A stretch of 64,000 bases of DNA from Trichaptum fuscoviolaceum (taxonomy: Eukaryota > Basidiomycota > Agaricomycetes > Hymenochaetales > Trichaptaceae). The notes under the pieces were generated by a model. It worked only from the letters and a program-made list of their open reading frames with translations, ran no database searches and had not been told where the DNA came from. Shown here one piece after another: positions 36,459 to 48,450 of the stretch (its first letter is position 1; every line of letters begins with the position of its first letter). The position numbers and the translations under genes were made by a program. The stretch is from NCBI GenBank assembly GCA_910574455.1, contig CAJSYZ010000008.1:4156707-4220706 (forward strand). The letters are read 5' to 3'.

Positions 36459-39400
36459 ATGGGTGTGCGTCTCCTTCTTCTAGATGGTCAAGGGTCCTCG
36501 CCATCTATTTCATCGTCGACCAGCACTGGTCCGAGCTCACCCACATCCGTGCCACCCGTGCCACCTCCGAGCTCGTCCACGTTGGCCGCCCTCTTTCTCC
36601 GGCAAGCCCATGCCTCCTTGCGTGCACGCTTCACCTCTCTTTCAGCCTCGGTTCGTTCAGAGCTTGAAGCAGACAGCCCTGCGACCGCCGCTATCCTTAC
36701 GCAACTGCGGGACGGCCATCTGTGTCTGCCAACCACACAAGTCACGCTGCTTCGCCACCCCCTCATCTCACTTCCAAGCCTCTATGTTGCGCAGGTCGTT
36801 CGGATTTTGGAGGAGGTTGAGGTACGGCCGGAGTCGTTGCTGAGCGGTGCGTCCAACCTGGAGATCATTGGGTACTCGTCTGGACTCCTGCCGGCCCTGC
36901 TCGTTGCCACTTCACTTCCTGCGCTCTCACCTACGTCCGAGTCGGACTCTGCTAATTTGGATCCAGCAAGTCAATTTCAGTTGCTGTCCAACGCTCTGGC
37001 ACTCTTCGATCTGACGGTCGTGTTTGGCATTCACACTCAACTGGCGCGATCAAGGTTGCATGCGGCCGCCGGTCTCTCACTAGATGACCCCGCGAGAGAG
37101 CGTGAATGGAGCGTAGTTGTCTTTGGTGTGTCGCGCCAGTGGCTGCAAGGGAAGGTCGATGCTTGGAACGCCACGAATAGGGTGAGTTCGTGTTTCCCCC
37201 ATCAACTCATCATCCCTTTCTTTCTTTCTTCTTTTCTTTTCTTTTCTTCCGGCATTTGCAATGTGACTGCATTTTGCTTCCGTTATCATCCCCATACACT
37301 CGCTTCATGTGACGTCCGGCGTCGCACACGATGCTGAACGCAATGACCATGGGTATTCCTCGGCGTCAGGTGCTATCGCCGATGAGACTGCGAACAGCAG
37401 CGTCATCGGCAAACGTGTCGCGTCTACCGGGCATAACGGATCCTTTCCCGAACCCCGAGCTTACCTTCTTTGGGCATACTTGAGATCGGCCGATGCGCGA
37501 TCACCCGTGGCACGTGGCTTGGATCTCTGTCACTTTAGGGTTTGTGCGTTACATGGTGTCACGCTTGATGGTGCCTCGAGACCGAGGATTGCTGTTCCTC
37601 GGCATGACAATTGATTGGCAGTTACAGGCACTTAGCTCCGGATAAAGAGTCTGGGTAAATCCGTTCTTCTTGTCTGCTATCTCGCGTATACTTCGAGCTG
37701 TATACAGCGGCAACGACAGTTCCACAGCCGCGGCGAGATCTCATTTATTTTTGAGATTATCTCCGGTGGCAAACGATGAATGAGTGCGCTGATCTTTGTG
37801 CGACCGGCGGAGACAGTGTTCGCGAACAGTTGCTGTTGTCTAGCGCTGATTGTTGGATTGGCGGCGTAGGGAAGGTCGCCGCCAGCGCGACATCTTACTT
37901 TGTCGATGACGCCGCTTATGAGTGTCTGCCATGGGACGTTCTCGAAGAGCGACCATGAGATGTCTATTTGCTGACGGCTTCTGTCCATGGATGACATGGC
38001 AGTACTCAGATTTCTAGAACCAATGCGTCACACCACAGAGCCGGTGTGGTCGCATATGCGATGTTGATGTAGCAGAATCACATGGTTTATCTGGATTATT
38101 TTTGTAATTGCAATGTGTTTTAGGCTTTCATGGGAAGCTGATCGTCAGGACTTCTCTTCCTACCCAATGGGGGCTATTTGGCTCCGTCGTACTCCGTCGA
38201 TCTTTCTTATCCTCGTACTGACCATTGTATTTCCTTTTCTAGGATGCTCTCCTCCATGTATACCTCACCGCTCAGACCACACCGACGTGTCATACAGTCT
38301 CTGGAGTTCCTTCTGCCCTTCGCCAGTTCGTGGCGACGATCAACCCAACGTCCTCGTCTCTCACATCGTCTCCAAACCTTTCGTATCCTGCTTCATCCAA
38401 TGGGTCCTTTACGGATTCGGATCCAAGCATCCATTCTCGCTCTCCATCCTCTGCAAGTACATATTCCATCGCGACTTCCGCAACTTCTGCATCGTCTTCT
38501 CAGCTAGACTTCCATGCATCTTGCCCTGTTGTTGTATCATCACCCTCGGATGCTTTCCCAACTGCTTTGAATGTTTCAGTGTCTTCCTCTGTCTCTGTAT
38601 TGTCCAACGAATCAACGACCCCGACCATGCCCGCCATGTCCTCGTCCTTCCCCTTCCCTCCAGTCAAGCCGTCCGCGGTTAAACCTCTCAACATATTCAC
38701 GCTTTTCCACGCCGACATTCCTCAGCTTCGCACCGCGCGAGACTGCACCCTCAACGACCTCTTTACTCCTTGTACGATCACGAATAATGAACTCACGACA
38801 ACTAATTACGATAGTCACGCCCCCTCCGATAATAATGCCGACTCCTCTTCAGGATATGCTTACGCTAACGAAACCCTCAAGACTCTCAGCGCCCTCCGAC
38901 TCACGCGAGGGTACAAACTTTACGATACACACACTGGGGACGCGATACCGGGAAACCTTACTGGGAAGGACTTGGTCGAGCGGATACTGGACATGATCCT
39001 CCTCGAGCGCGTCGAGTTTGTCGACACGCTCAGGAGCGTGGGTCATGCGACACATAACTTTAAACTGGATACCTTAGAGATTTTGAACTTTGGCCCAGGG
39101 ACAGGCCTTGCGCGCGTGGCGATGCGTGCGCTGAAGGAGCGCGTCCCTCGGTCTGTTGTGGTTTCTTTGAATGATGTCTCGAGCGCAGCGGCGACACCGA
39201 CTTCTTCTGCGAAGGCGAAACCCGTTCAAGTTGCCGGCCAGGAGCCGATTGCGATTGTCGGTATGGCCGTTAACTTTCCTGGCGCACGCGACACCCAAGA
39301 ACTGTGGAACGTGCTCGAGAAGGGCATCAACACAGTTGAAGAGGTATGCTCATTGTAATTCGTCTCTTTTATTTATGCCTAAGATTAATTGATATACGCC

Positions 39401-42400
39401 ACTCAGATACCCGCGACACGATTTTCTATCTCTCCCTACACTTCAGAGAATGCAAACCCTAACAGGAAGCTCAAGACTCGCTTCGGCAACTTTCTTCCTG
39501 ATTCTTTACATTCTTCATTCGATAACGCGTTCTTCCACATCAGCCCGCGTGAGGCGCGCTCTATCGACCCCCAGATGCGTGTTTTGATGCGCGTTGGCCT
39601 CCAGGCTATGGAGGCTGCCGGCCTCGTCGTCGATGATTTCAAAGGCGAAGACGAGGAAACGGCAAACGAGAGTGAAGGCGTACTGCGCAGCGAAGATGTC
39701 GGCTGCTACGTCGGCGTCGCTACCAATGACTATGTCTTCAACCTCCGGAACGAAGTGGGCGTACATTACGCGACTGGTAAGTCAAAATCTATAAAGATCG
39801 TATATCTGAGATCGTCTAAACTTACTCATCTGAATATGAATATGAACATGATACAGGTACGCTACCGGCTTTCCTTGCGGGCCGCGTTGCGTATGCGCTC
39901 CATCTGTCTGGTCCGTCGTTGGTCATCAACACCGCATGCTCCTCGTCAGCTGTCGCTGTCCACCAAGCAGTGCGCGCTCTTCTTTCTGGAGAGTGCAAGG
40001 CGGCGCTCGCTGGCGGCGTGAATGTTGTTACCAGCCCTGACGTAAGTTATGAAATTTATTGGATCGCAAGATTGATTGATGACTTACTCGGTGTTTCCCC
40101 ACATGTAGATGTATCTTGGTCTCGATCGCGCACATTTCCTGAGCCCGAGTGGCAACTGCAAACCTTGGGACGCGTCTGCGGACGGATACTGCCGTGCAGA
40201 GGGATGTGGGATCTTTGTGCTTAAGCGCCTGTCTGACGCTGTGGCCTCGTCTGATAATATCCTCGGGGTTATTCGCTGCACTGAAGTCAATCAGTCTGCT
40301 GCAGCCGTGTCTATCACGCGCCCTCACGCGCCGACGCAGCAGTCACTCTTCCGCTCACTGCTCGCGAAGTCGGGCGTGAAGCCCGAGGAGATCAGCGTCG
40401 TCGAAGCGCATGGAACGGGCACGCAAGCGGGCGACCCCGAGGAGCTGAAGAGCCTCAGGAACGTCCTTTCGCCCAACGGAGGCAGCGAGAGAAGCAAAGA
40501 CAATATGCTGACGGTCACGAGCATCAAAGGGAACATCGGACACGCTGAGGCTGCATCTGGCGCTGCTTCGCTGGCGAAACTCCTCCTGATGTTCCGTCAC
40601 AGACAGATCCCGCCGCAGCCGAGCTTGGTCAATCTCAACCCGAAGATCGAGCCGCTTGAGAATGATTTCACGCGTATCAATGCTGGAAACGAGTGTGTCG
40701 AGTGGACTGCAAACTACACGGGAAAGCGGATTGCGCTGTTGAACAACTTCGGGGCCGCCGGCAGCAATGCTGCGATGATTGTCGAAGAAGCGCCTGTTCC
40801 CATGGTGTCGTCTGGTGAAGCGAAGGGCGCAGCTGACCACGTCCTTGTGGCGTTCTCAGCCGAGACCGAGGAGGCTCTCATCCGACTTCGTGATTCGTAC
40901 GTCGCGAATGCCACCGATGCTTCCTTGGTCGACTTTGCGTACACCGCGACTGCTAGACGCAAGCTTCGCCAGTGGCGCATGGCGGTCACCGCGGACTCTT
41001 CCGCGGGACTCGCAAAGGCTCTGCAGGACGCGAAGCCGACGCGTGCGCCGCAGACGTCTGAGCGGAGTGTCGTTTTTGTGTTCTCTGGCCAGGGCGGACA
41101 GCACCTCGGCATGGGCTGCCAGCTGTATGAGGTGTCTGCGACGTTCCGCCATGTGGTGGATGTGTGCCACCGCAAGTTGATGGACTGGGGATACCCTGGT
41201 GTCCTGCCGATCATCTGCTCGGAGGTGGATGGCGAGTCTGGCCTATCGAAGGAGGAGGAGCTTGTGGCGTACCAGTGCACCATGTTTGTGCTTGAGTGCG
41301 CCTTGTACCGACTCTGGAAGAGCTGGGGTATCGAGCCTGACGCAGTTGTTGGTCATAGGTAAGCAGCTGATTATTGCCTTGTCATTTATTTAGTCCCTCA
41401 CTAACGTTCTCACTTTTCAGCTTGGGTGAATACGCAGCTCTTGTTGCAGCGGGTGTCATTAGGTTGAACACTGGCCTTCGTCTTGTTGCGCACCGTGCAC
41501 GTTTGATGACGCAGAGATGCGCACAAAACACCTCGGGAATGATGGTTGTCCGCACCACTGCGCAAGTCGTCTCGCAAGCTATCTTCAAGCTGAGCGAATG
41601 CAGCGAGTTGTCGATCGCTTGCTACAACAGTGCCAAGGACGTTGTTGTCGGAGGCCCGCATCAGCAACTCGTGACCCTGAAGGCCAATCTCGAGAGCACC
41701 GGAACGAAATGCATCTCCGTCAACGTGCCATTCGCGTACCACACTGCCGCTATGGACCCTATCCTGGATGAGCTCACTGCTTTCGCAAGCGAGTTTGATT
41801 TCAAGGCGCCGAAGATTCCGGTGGTCTCGAATGTTGTCGGCAAGACGGTCATGCCCGGCGATGCGTCTGTCTTCGATGGCGCGTACTTTGCGAAGCATTG
41901 CCGCCAGCCAGTTCGGTTCGAGGAAGGTATCAACGATTTGGGCGAGGTGTTCGGTTCGATTGGAGCCTTCGTCGAGTTGGGCCCTCACCCCACTACGCTG
42001 CCTATGGTAGCTCACCTTTCCTCCTCGACGGGCGCCCTCTCTCTGCACACGCTTCATCGCAAGTTCACGGCCCGAACATCCTTGAGTGCTTCGTTCGCGC
42101 GCTTGTTCACTCTGCGCGGAGACATCGTCTGGGGGAAGGTCTTCCGTGAACTTTACCCGACCTCCCGTTGCATCGAGATTCCAGGCTATCCATTACAAGA
42201 GACGGAGTTCTGGGTGCCGTATGTTGAGGAAGCTGCTGCGAAACCGGCTGCTGCCGAGCCCCTTCAAGCATGTGTCCAATTCCCTTTCCTTGGGTCCTGG
42301 ACTCAGAAGCCCTCTTCGCAGGAACCGAACGTCTCGGAGTTCGAGACGCCTATCGATGCCCTGGCTGAGTACATCACCGGTCACTCTGTCTCTTCGTTCC

Positions 42401-44907
42401 CTCTCTGTCCTGCCTCGGTGTACTTCGAGCTGGCTCTCAGCGCGGCAACTTGCACGTTAGAGAACTCGGACGAGTCGTTTTCGAACGATGTGCTGACCTT
42501 GTCTGAAGTCCAGTTCACGCATCCTCTTGTGTATGACGCGAGTGTGCCGCTGGTCATCCGGACGACGATCAACTTGCATCCCCGTGGTGGTAAACATGCT
42601 GGCACATTCACCATCAGCTCGTTCATCAACGGAAAGGAGCGCCACTCGCATTGTACAGGCTTCTTCCAACGCCGTTTGTCGACGCTCGCGTCCTCTAAGC
42701 TCCAACTTCACACGGCAACCGTCGAGCGCGGCAAGCAAGCTCTGCTCAATCCGGCTGATGGCGTCAACCTTGAGACTCTTCGCACTCGGACGTTGTATGA
42801 TCTGGTTTTCCCGCGCGTTGTCCAGTACTCTAAGCTGTACCAGGTTATTCGTAAGATGACTCTGGACGAACGTACTGGCGAAGGGTTTGCGACTATCCAG
42901 CTCTCGGATGAGCAGGTGAACAAGGCCTTCGTTGCCCAGCCGATTTTCGTCGATGCGCTTCTTCATGCTGCTGGATTCCTCATCAACAGCCAGGCTGCGA
43001 ACGGTGACGCTTACATCTGTGGTCAGGTCGACTCTACGAAGATGCTTTACGACATTGACTACTCTGCGACGTATGAGATTTACTGCACGACGACGAATGC
43101 AGGTGATGGTGTTGTACTCGCTGATGCGTGGGCTGTCCAGACGGGTGAAGCAAAGGCTGTGGTTGCGCACATGAAACGCATGCGCTTCACTCGCCTTCGT
43201 TTGAACAGCTTGACGAAGATCCTTTCGCGTTCTGCTGGGTCGACGACGCGCAACGCCTCCCCTCCTATGCCAATGAATGTCAAGTTCGCCGATCGTCCTG
43301 TCACACCCCCTCCGTCTGGCCGTCCGGTCCATCGTCCGACCACGCCTTCCACTATGAGCTCGGTGACCGCCGTCAACTGCAGCGACCTTGCCTCAGAAGT
43401 GACTAAGTTTGTCGCGGAAACCTGTGGCGTGCCGGTCGGAAACGTCTCTTTGAACAGTAACATCGCGGACCTTGGCGTCGACTCTTTGATCTGGATCGAA
43501 CTGATTGGGCATCTAAAGTCTATTGTTCCTGGCGCGCCCCTTGAGGTCTCCGACCTCATGCTCTCGAACACTGTTGGCGACCTCGTGACTAGGCTCTCGA
43601 AATTCGATGTCCGTTCGTCGCCCGGGTCCAAATCCCTCAAGGTCTCCTTCGCCGATGACGAGAAGCTGTCTAGATCGGAAGTGAGCAGAGTTACGGTCTC
43701 AGTCCACGATGACATTTCGATCGGTACCAAGGTCAAAAGTGCGCTCGGAAAGGTGTTAGACATGGACCCGCGCGCACTGCGCGACGAGGACGAGCTCGAT
43801 GCACTTGGATTAGACTCACTCGGATCGATTGAAGCACTCCACGACCTCCAAGAAGAGTTTCATCTATCTCTTCCCCAGGACCTCTTCCAAGCACACACGA
43901 CTATTGGCGCTGTCTTGACGTATATTACCAACGCTCGCGCTCCCAGGCCGCTTTCGCGTCAGTCCAGCTACTCTACCTTCAGTGAGGCCGAACCTGCTAT
44001 GAAGGCCGTTCGCTCCATGAGGACGCTCCTCCCAATCCACTCCTCTTCTGACGACGTGAAGCCTCTGTTCCTCGTTCACGACGGAAGTGGGCTTGGGCAC
44101 TGCTATGCGCGTATCGGTGAGGTAGGAAGGTCGCTCTGGGGAATCAGCAACCCTAAGCTGCTTAGCGGAGACAAGTGGGAGGGAGGCATCCCTGAGATGG
44201 CCGCTCACTATCTTGATCTCATCAAGCCGAATATTGGAGAGAAAGGTTGCATCCTTGGTGGTGAGTAACTTCGCATGTTCCCATTATGCAGTGTTTGATG
44301 ATATCTACAGGTTGGTCGTTCGGAGGTGTTGTGGCATTCCATATGGCTTGTGAACTGATGCAGGCCGGAGTGAAGGTCGCTGGGGTGGTTCTTATCGACT
44401 CCCCATCCCCTTACACGCAGAAACCCCTTCCCGAGGAATTAATCGAGGCCGTCCTTGAGACTGAGGCAGTCGGTGCCAATGAGCAGCAAGCAAACCTTGT
44501 CCGTCTTGCACGTATCCAGATGACTCACTCCACCAACACGCTCGTCACGTACACTCCACCCTCTCCATCCGACTTCTCTGCGCTACCGAACGTCACTATG
44601 ATCCGATGTTCCGACAGCTTCCCGTTGTCTAATATTGCAGGAATCAACAAGTCGAAGAGACTGTCGTTCCTCGAGGACAGAAAGGATCCCAAGGACCTCG
44701 TCCGAGATTGGGAACGCCTCGTCGGCAAGGAAGTCCCTATTTTCGACATCCCTGGACATCATTTCGAAGTTTTCTCTCCCGCAAACGTAAGTCTCATCTC
44801 TTTTTCTTCTCTATTATTTATGAGTTCTTACCAACTCACTTTCATGCTAGTCTACTATTCTCACTGAACAACTCAACAAAGCGATTGCGCACCTTGAAGC
44901 ATTGTAA
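36459..44907 (+). CDS. Non-reducing polyketide synthase, SAT-KS-MAT-PT-ACP-ACP-TE
   Basis: Eight exons (36459-37181, 38243-39343, 39407-39776, 39857-40041, 40109-41358, 41421-44260, 44311-44786, 44851-44907) encode about 2333 residues. It builds an aromatic polyketide from acyl starter and malonyl-CoA. Domains: SAT (residues 1-560; LLLLDGQGS start, GYSSG near 140 where Cys is usual, [16 protein letters not shown]); KS (574-1000; TACSSS near 760, EAHGTGT near 893, [12 protein letters not shown]); MAT ([12 protein letters not shown] near 1117, GHSLGE near 1210); PT (His in [15 protein letters not shown] near 1530, Asp in VDALLHAAG near 1720); ACP1 (LGVDSL near 1897); ACP2 (LGLDSLGS near 2008); TE (GWSFGG near 2160, His in PGHHFEVF near 2306). 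Intron 1 is 1061 bp. The domain order fits basidiomycete orsellinic-acid-type synthases, but the product is inferred only. Confidence 0.93.
37182..38242 (+). other. 1061-bp PKS intron 1
   Basis: Donor GTGAGT follows WNATNR, and acceptor TTCTAG precedes [11 protein letters not shown]. Both flanks are SAT-domain sequence and the join is in phase 0. No plus-strand coding segment of SAT type lies between them. The other seven PKS junctions are about 50-80 bp, so this one probably holds inserted DNA (see the antisense F-box-like fragment). Confidence 0.75.
37677..37997 (-). pseudogene. F-box-like N-terminal fragment nested in PKS intron 1
   Basis: A 106-codon antisense frame inside the first PKS intron contains [18 protein letters not shown] and then [20 protein letters not shown]. 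The RLPPEI-x-x-KI block in this setting resembles the start of basidiomycete F-box proteins. The frame stops shortly afterwards and no leucine-rich repeats follow, so if real it is a truncated remnant, perhaps inserted and enlarging the intron. Confidence 0.35.
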
Positions 44908-45556
44908 ATAAACTCAGACCATCGCTATGCGTTCATAGCGTACCGTCTTCTTTTCTTGACCTGAAAATATAATCTTCGTCTGTTGTATTCTGAAGAAGTC
45001 CCCCATCACCACCTCCATCGCTTCCTTTCTATATTATGTCGAACGTGTTGTTGCCCTATTGTACTCTGCTCGCTGTACTTCGACGCAATACTTGTTGTAA
45101 TTCCCTTAAATCGTGTAATCGCGCGATTCAACTCAGCGCTCTCGCTCAAATACTTCTCTCTTGCTTCCTCCTTGTCTTCTCCTCATCCCTTGTCGTTGTT
45201 TCAACTCGTTTGTGTTCCTCTCTGCTTTTCCCAATGCTGTTTTGTTGAAATACCCCATCATGATGCTGTCCTGTTCTACCCAACTTTCTCCATCTGGATC
45301 ATTTCTCCTCCGGAAGTCGGAAAAAATGTACGTTAGAAGGCTCTGTACATACAATGTAACCCAGCCGTGCCGTGGACTTTGGCTCCATATAATGGATTGC
45401 TTGATATTCTTTTCTTCTTCACTTCTTCTTTTCGCATTGGCCGGATCCCGACTTCAATACGATATCATGTATAATAGTTTTACGGATTTCTTATTTGAAA
45501 AATGATAATTTCGAATTCCAAAGACTTTACAACACTACTAGTATCGTTATGCAAAT
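44908..45556. other. Intergenic between convergent PKS and ABM genes
   Basis: No gene seen. Short frames are pyrimidine-rich 3' flank without motifs. No clear polyadenylation signal is assigned. Confidence 0.5.
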
Positions 45557-46048
45557 TTACAACTCTTCGTAGAACTGCATTTTGTACTGTGATGAGAGAA
45601 GTATTGAAGTCAGCGAGCGGCTAGAACGTGTGGCATGGTGAATAGCTTACTTCTTCAACGATTTCAGCTTGAGCTGCCATGAGGGCTTTGGCTGGCTCGG
45701 TGCTGACATGGCTGGTAGAGGGGGAGGGATCCTATGTAAGTCTTCCGCGCAGTGGCTTTGTGCATTATTAACTCACCCGGGTTTAAGTGCACTCGGGGCC
45801 GTGTATCTATGCGATAAATGAGATAGAGCATTGCTAAGGTAAAAAGTCAAGACTCACTTCTCGAAAACGATGAACTCGTCTTCGAAGCGGACGACGTGGT
45901 AGCCGAGGCAGCCGGGCTCCGCGTCGGACGTGGCGCTCGCTTTGATGGCGGCCAGGTGCTGCGCGACGACGTCGCCCTTGCCCGGCTTGGCGGTGACTTT
46001 GCCGACGCCGACGAAGGTGCCTTTGAAGATTTCGTAGGACTTGCTCAT
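45557..46048 (-). CDS. Small antibiotic-biosynthesis-monooxygenase (ABM) domain protein
   Basis: Four exons (start ATG at 46048; exon 3 at 45711-45651; last exon 45586-45557) give about 103 residues, a complete single ABM (PF03992) domain. The reading is FVGVGKVTAKPGKGDVVAQH, SDAEPGCLGYHVVRFEDEFI, FEKYTAPSALKPGHVSTEPA and a C-terminal end MQFYEEL. The E-P-G-C-x-x-Y block, the FEKY strand and the H-x-STEP-x-KAL helix are typical. ABM proteins are dimeric, cofactor-independent oxygenases or stress-related proteins; some act on aromatic polyketides or anthrones. It is the closest neighbour to the PKS and convergent with it, so a tailoring role is plausible but unproven. The small last exons are placed because they complete the family C-terminus. 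Confidence 0.82.
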
Positions 46049-46562
46049 GGTGTGCTTAGTGTGGTGATTGGTGTGGTGGTGATGATTTGTGCGGTTGAAG
46101 AGGTTGGGCGAGTGCTGTTGCGCTGGTCTAGTGTTTGAACATGGTGTCGCGCTCTTATTTGTGCGTTGTGTGTTGGGGACTTGGTAAAGGGACCTGGGTA
46201 GAAAGGCCGATGACATAGGCGTGCAGAATTTCACGATTTACTTGATGAGGGTTCTTTTCGGCAGCGCAGTGTACCCCGGTCTTGATTGGCTCAACTTCGG
46301 GTTTGATTGGATTCGATCTGCTTGGATTTGACGGCTGTTAGCGTGCATGATTGTTTATTATGAGAAACCTTGAGTGTATAAGTACAGTCCATGGTATGAT
46401 CTGACAACAATGAGATAACAATGAGACAAAATTAGGGAATCCGGACGCCGATCACGAAGGGCACTCTACCTAGTGCCCCACTTTGTTCTCCTTCTCTTCA
46501 CACCTCCCAACACCCTTAAGTATATCATACCCAACATCCACTCGTCCTGCATTCGCCACGAC
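46049..46562. other. Intergenic, promoter of the ABM gene and 3' flank of DUF4112 copy 2
   Basis: No gene seen. Confidence 0.5.
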
Positions 46563-47375
46563 TTATTTCTTCTTCTTCCCATCCATAATCTCCCCTTTCG
46601 CCGCACCCGCGCCCGGCTTCACGTGCTCCGGATTCTCGAGCTTATTCCTGTCCGCCTTCAGGAACTCTTCTCCGCGGATACGGAGGAATTCTTCAAGGAG
46701 AAAGGCATTGCGGGAGTTCGCTTTGTATATGGCGATGAAGACGTCTCCGATGAAAGGGACGAAGCCGAGCCCGGCGGAGACCGCGTTGTTGACGAGCATT
46801 CGGCGCACGAGCCAGTCTGGTATTCTGGATGGATGGGGATGTGAGAAGATACACAAAGGCGAAAAGAAAGGGGTCAAATGAGAGGAGTTGTGGATTGAAC
46901 TGATAGGCCAGTCCAAAAGTCGGATTTACGACCCGGATGCAAGGGAATGGAGAAAAGCTACTCACTCGGCTTCCTTCGCGTTCCTCACCACCAGTGTATA
47001 GTTTAGCAATGCGTCGGTGACGTCTCCGGCCATGGGGATAAGCCCTATGATCGCAGTCCAGCCGAACCGAATCCCGGCAAAGCTGAACCCTTTATCGAGC
47101 CGGTGTGCATGCTTCTGAACGCGCTTTAGGATCTTTTGGTCTCTTGCAGAGAGGCCTGGAGGGAGCTCGCGCTGAGTAGGGATTGAAACAAAGATATGAA
47201 AGTCGGTTTGTTGAGACGACGAGACAAAAGCTACGATAAGAACACGCACCCTTCGACGTCGTTGCTTGCCCTTCTTGTCTGTGTACGTTTCATAGACAGG
47301 ATCGGCAGGCTCATACTGCCGCATGTGCTGTTCAAAGACCTTCAGGCCACTCTTTTGAAGAAGAGTGGTAGCCAT
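46563..47375 (-). CDS. DUF4112 domain protein (copy 2)
   Basis: Three exons on the minus strand. The first runs from MATTLLQKSGLKVFEQ to the basic KKGKQRRRR. The second has ELPPGLSARDQKILKRVQKH, GFSFAGIRFGWTAIIGLIP and AGDVTDALLNYTLVVRNAKE. The third has IPDWLVRRMLVNNAVSAGLG, FVPFIGDVFIAIYKANSRNA and a Lys-rich tail. The protein is about 225 residues. It shares the domain with the gene at 0.1-1.0 kb but is clearly diverged in the N- and C-termini, so the pair is not part of the collinear inverted arms. The 5' end is fixed by the first ATG before the hydrophilic start. Function unknown, probably membrane-associated. Confidence 0.83.
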
Positions 47376-48450
47376 TGCTTTCGCTCTGCTATCTGACTAG
47401 CACGTCCTCGTGTTTCGAAATTGAAATCCTCAAGATATCGGTTGGCCTTCCTTGAACTTTTGTGAGCTTGAGAGATCTTGGTGGGTGGCGTGTATGAGAG
47501 AGGGGTGAGGAGGAGAGGAGAAGGCGTGCGTGCCATTGGCAATAGTGCTTTTTGTAGTCTGGAGTCTGGACATGAAGAATGAACGACTCGCGCCAACTTG
47601 TCATACGAAGTTTAGTCTGACGTCAGCGTCTAAAAAAAGAATGGCTGTGCACTCCTCCTAACTTGACCGGGGCGCTAGTAAGCGCCACGGTTGAGTTTGA
47701 TTTTACTTTACTCTTTACCATGAACTCGGAGACTTCCACCTTTCATCTTTTATACATCTGATACATGTCGTGAAACCTCATTCACGCACCGTGACCTCAA
47801 AGAATAGAGGGCAGTTCGATCAGGTACGAACTTCTGCTCTGCCTGCGTACTCGTCGACTGCACCCCAAAGCACCTTCTCACATTATACATTGAAGAGATT
47901 TGTTTATCGTAGATTCGACCAACATGGATGGTACCTAAGGAGATAATCCGGCGCAATTCTCCATATGAGCTTACAAATATCCCTTCAGCTGGCATCCGCC
48001 GATGGCTGGCCATCCATATCAGAGATGTATGATCGGTGATACATACATGTATATTCACGGTAGAGTTTAACTCTGATTATCATCTATACCTTTTTTACAT
48101 ATCCGAGCCCAGACCTCATCAAGACAACCCGGCGGCGTCGGGAAAGACCTTCCTTCTGCTTGCTCTTTCCGCTGCATTATGCAATGCCTACCTCACTACT
48201 TGCCACCGAAATAACCTTGACGAACTGCGGAATTGCGCCCGTAACTCTAAATTTACCTTCATCTGTCATCAAAATCTTACAACAAGATAAGCAACTCCTC
48301 TTTTTACAGAAATTGTTCCCCTGCTAACTCCCCGACCTCACCGGAACGTACCTGGACTTCAACAAGGTATATATATGATATGATCGTTCCTTTGATCCCG
48401 CCGCGAGCGAAGTCGTAGTCGTAGAGCTTCTTGATTACTACCATTAATAA
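47376..48450. other. Intergenic between divergent genes
   Basis: No gene seen. Holds promoters of DUF4112 copy 2 (-) and the NmrA-like gene (+). Short frames at 47.75-48.06 kb have no motif. Confidence 0.5.

Noticed and set aside
42457..43332. 291-codon minus-strand frame within the PKS
   Set aside because: It is antisense to the PT-domain coding region and has no recognisable features.
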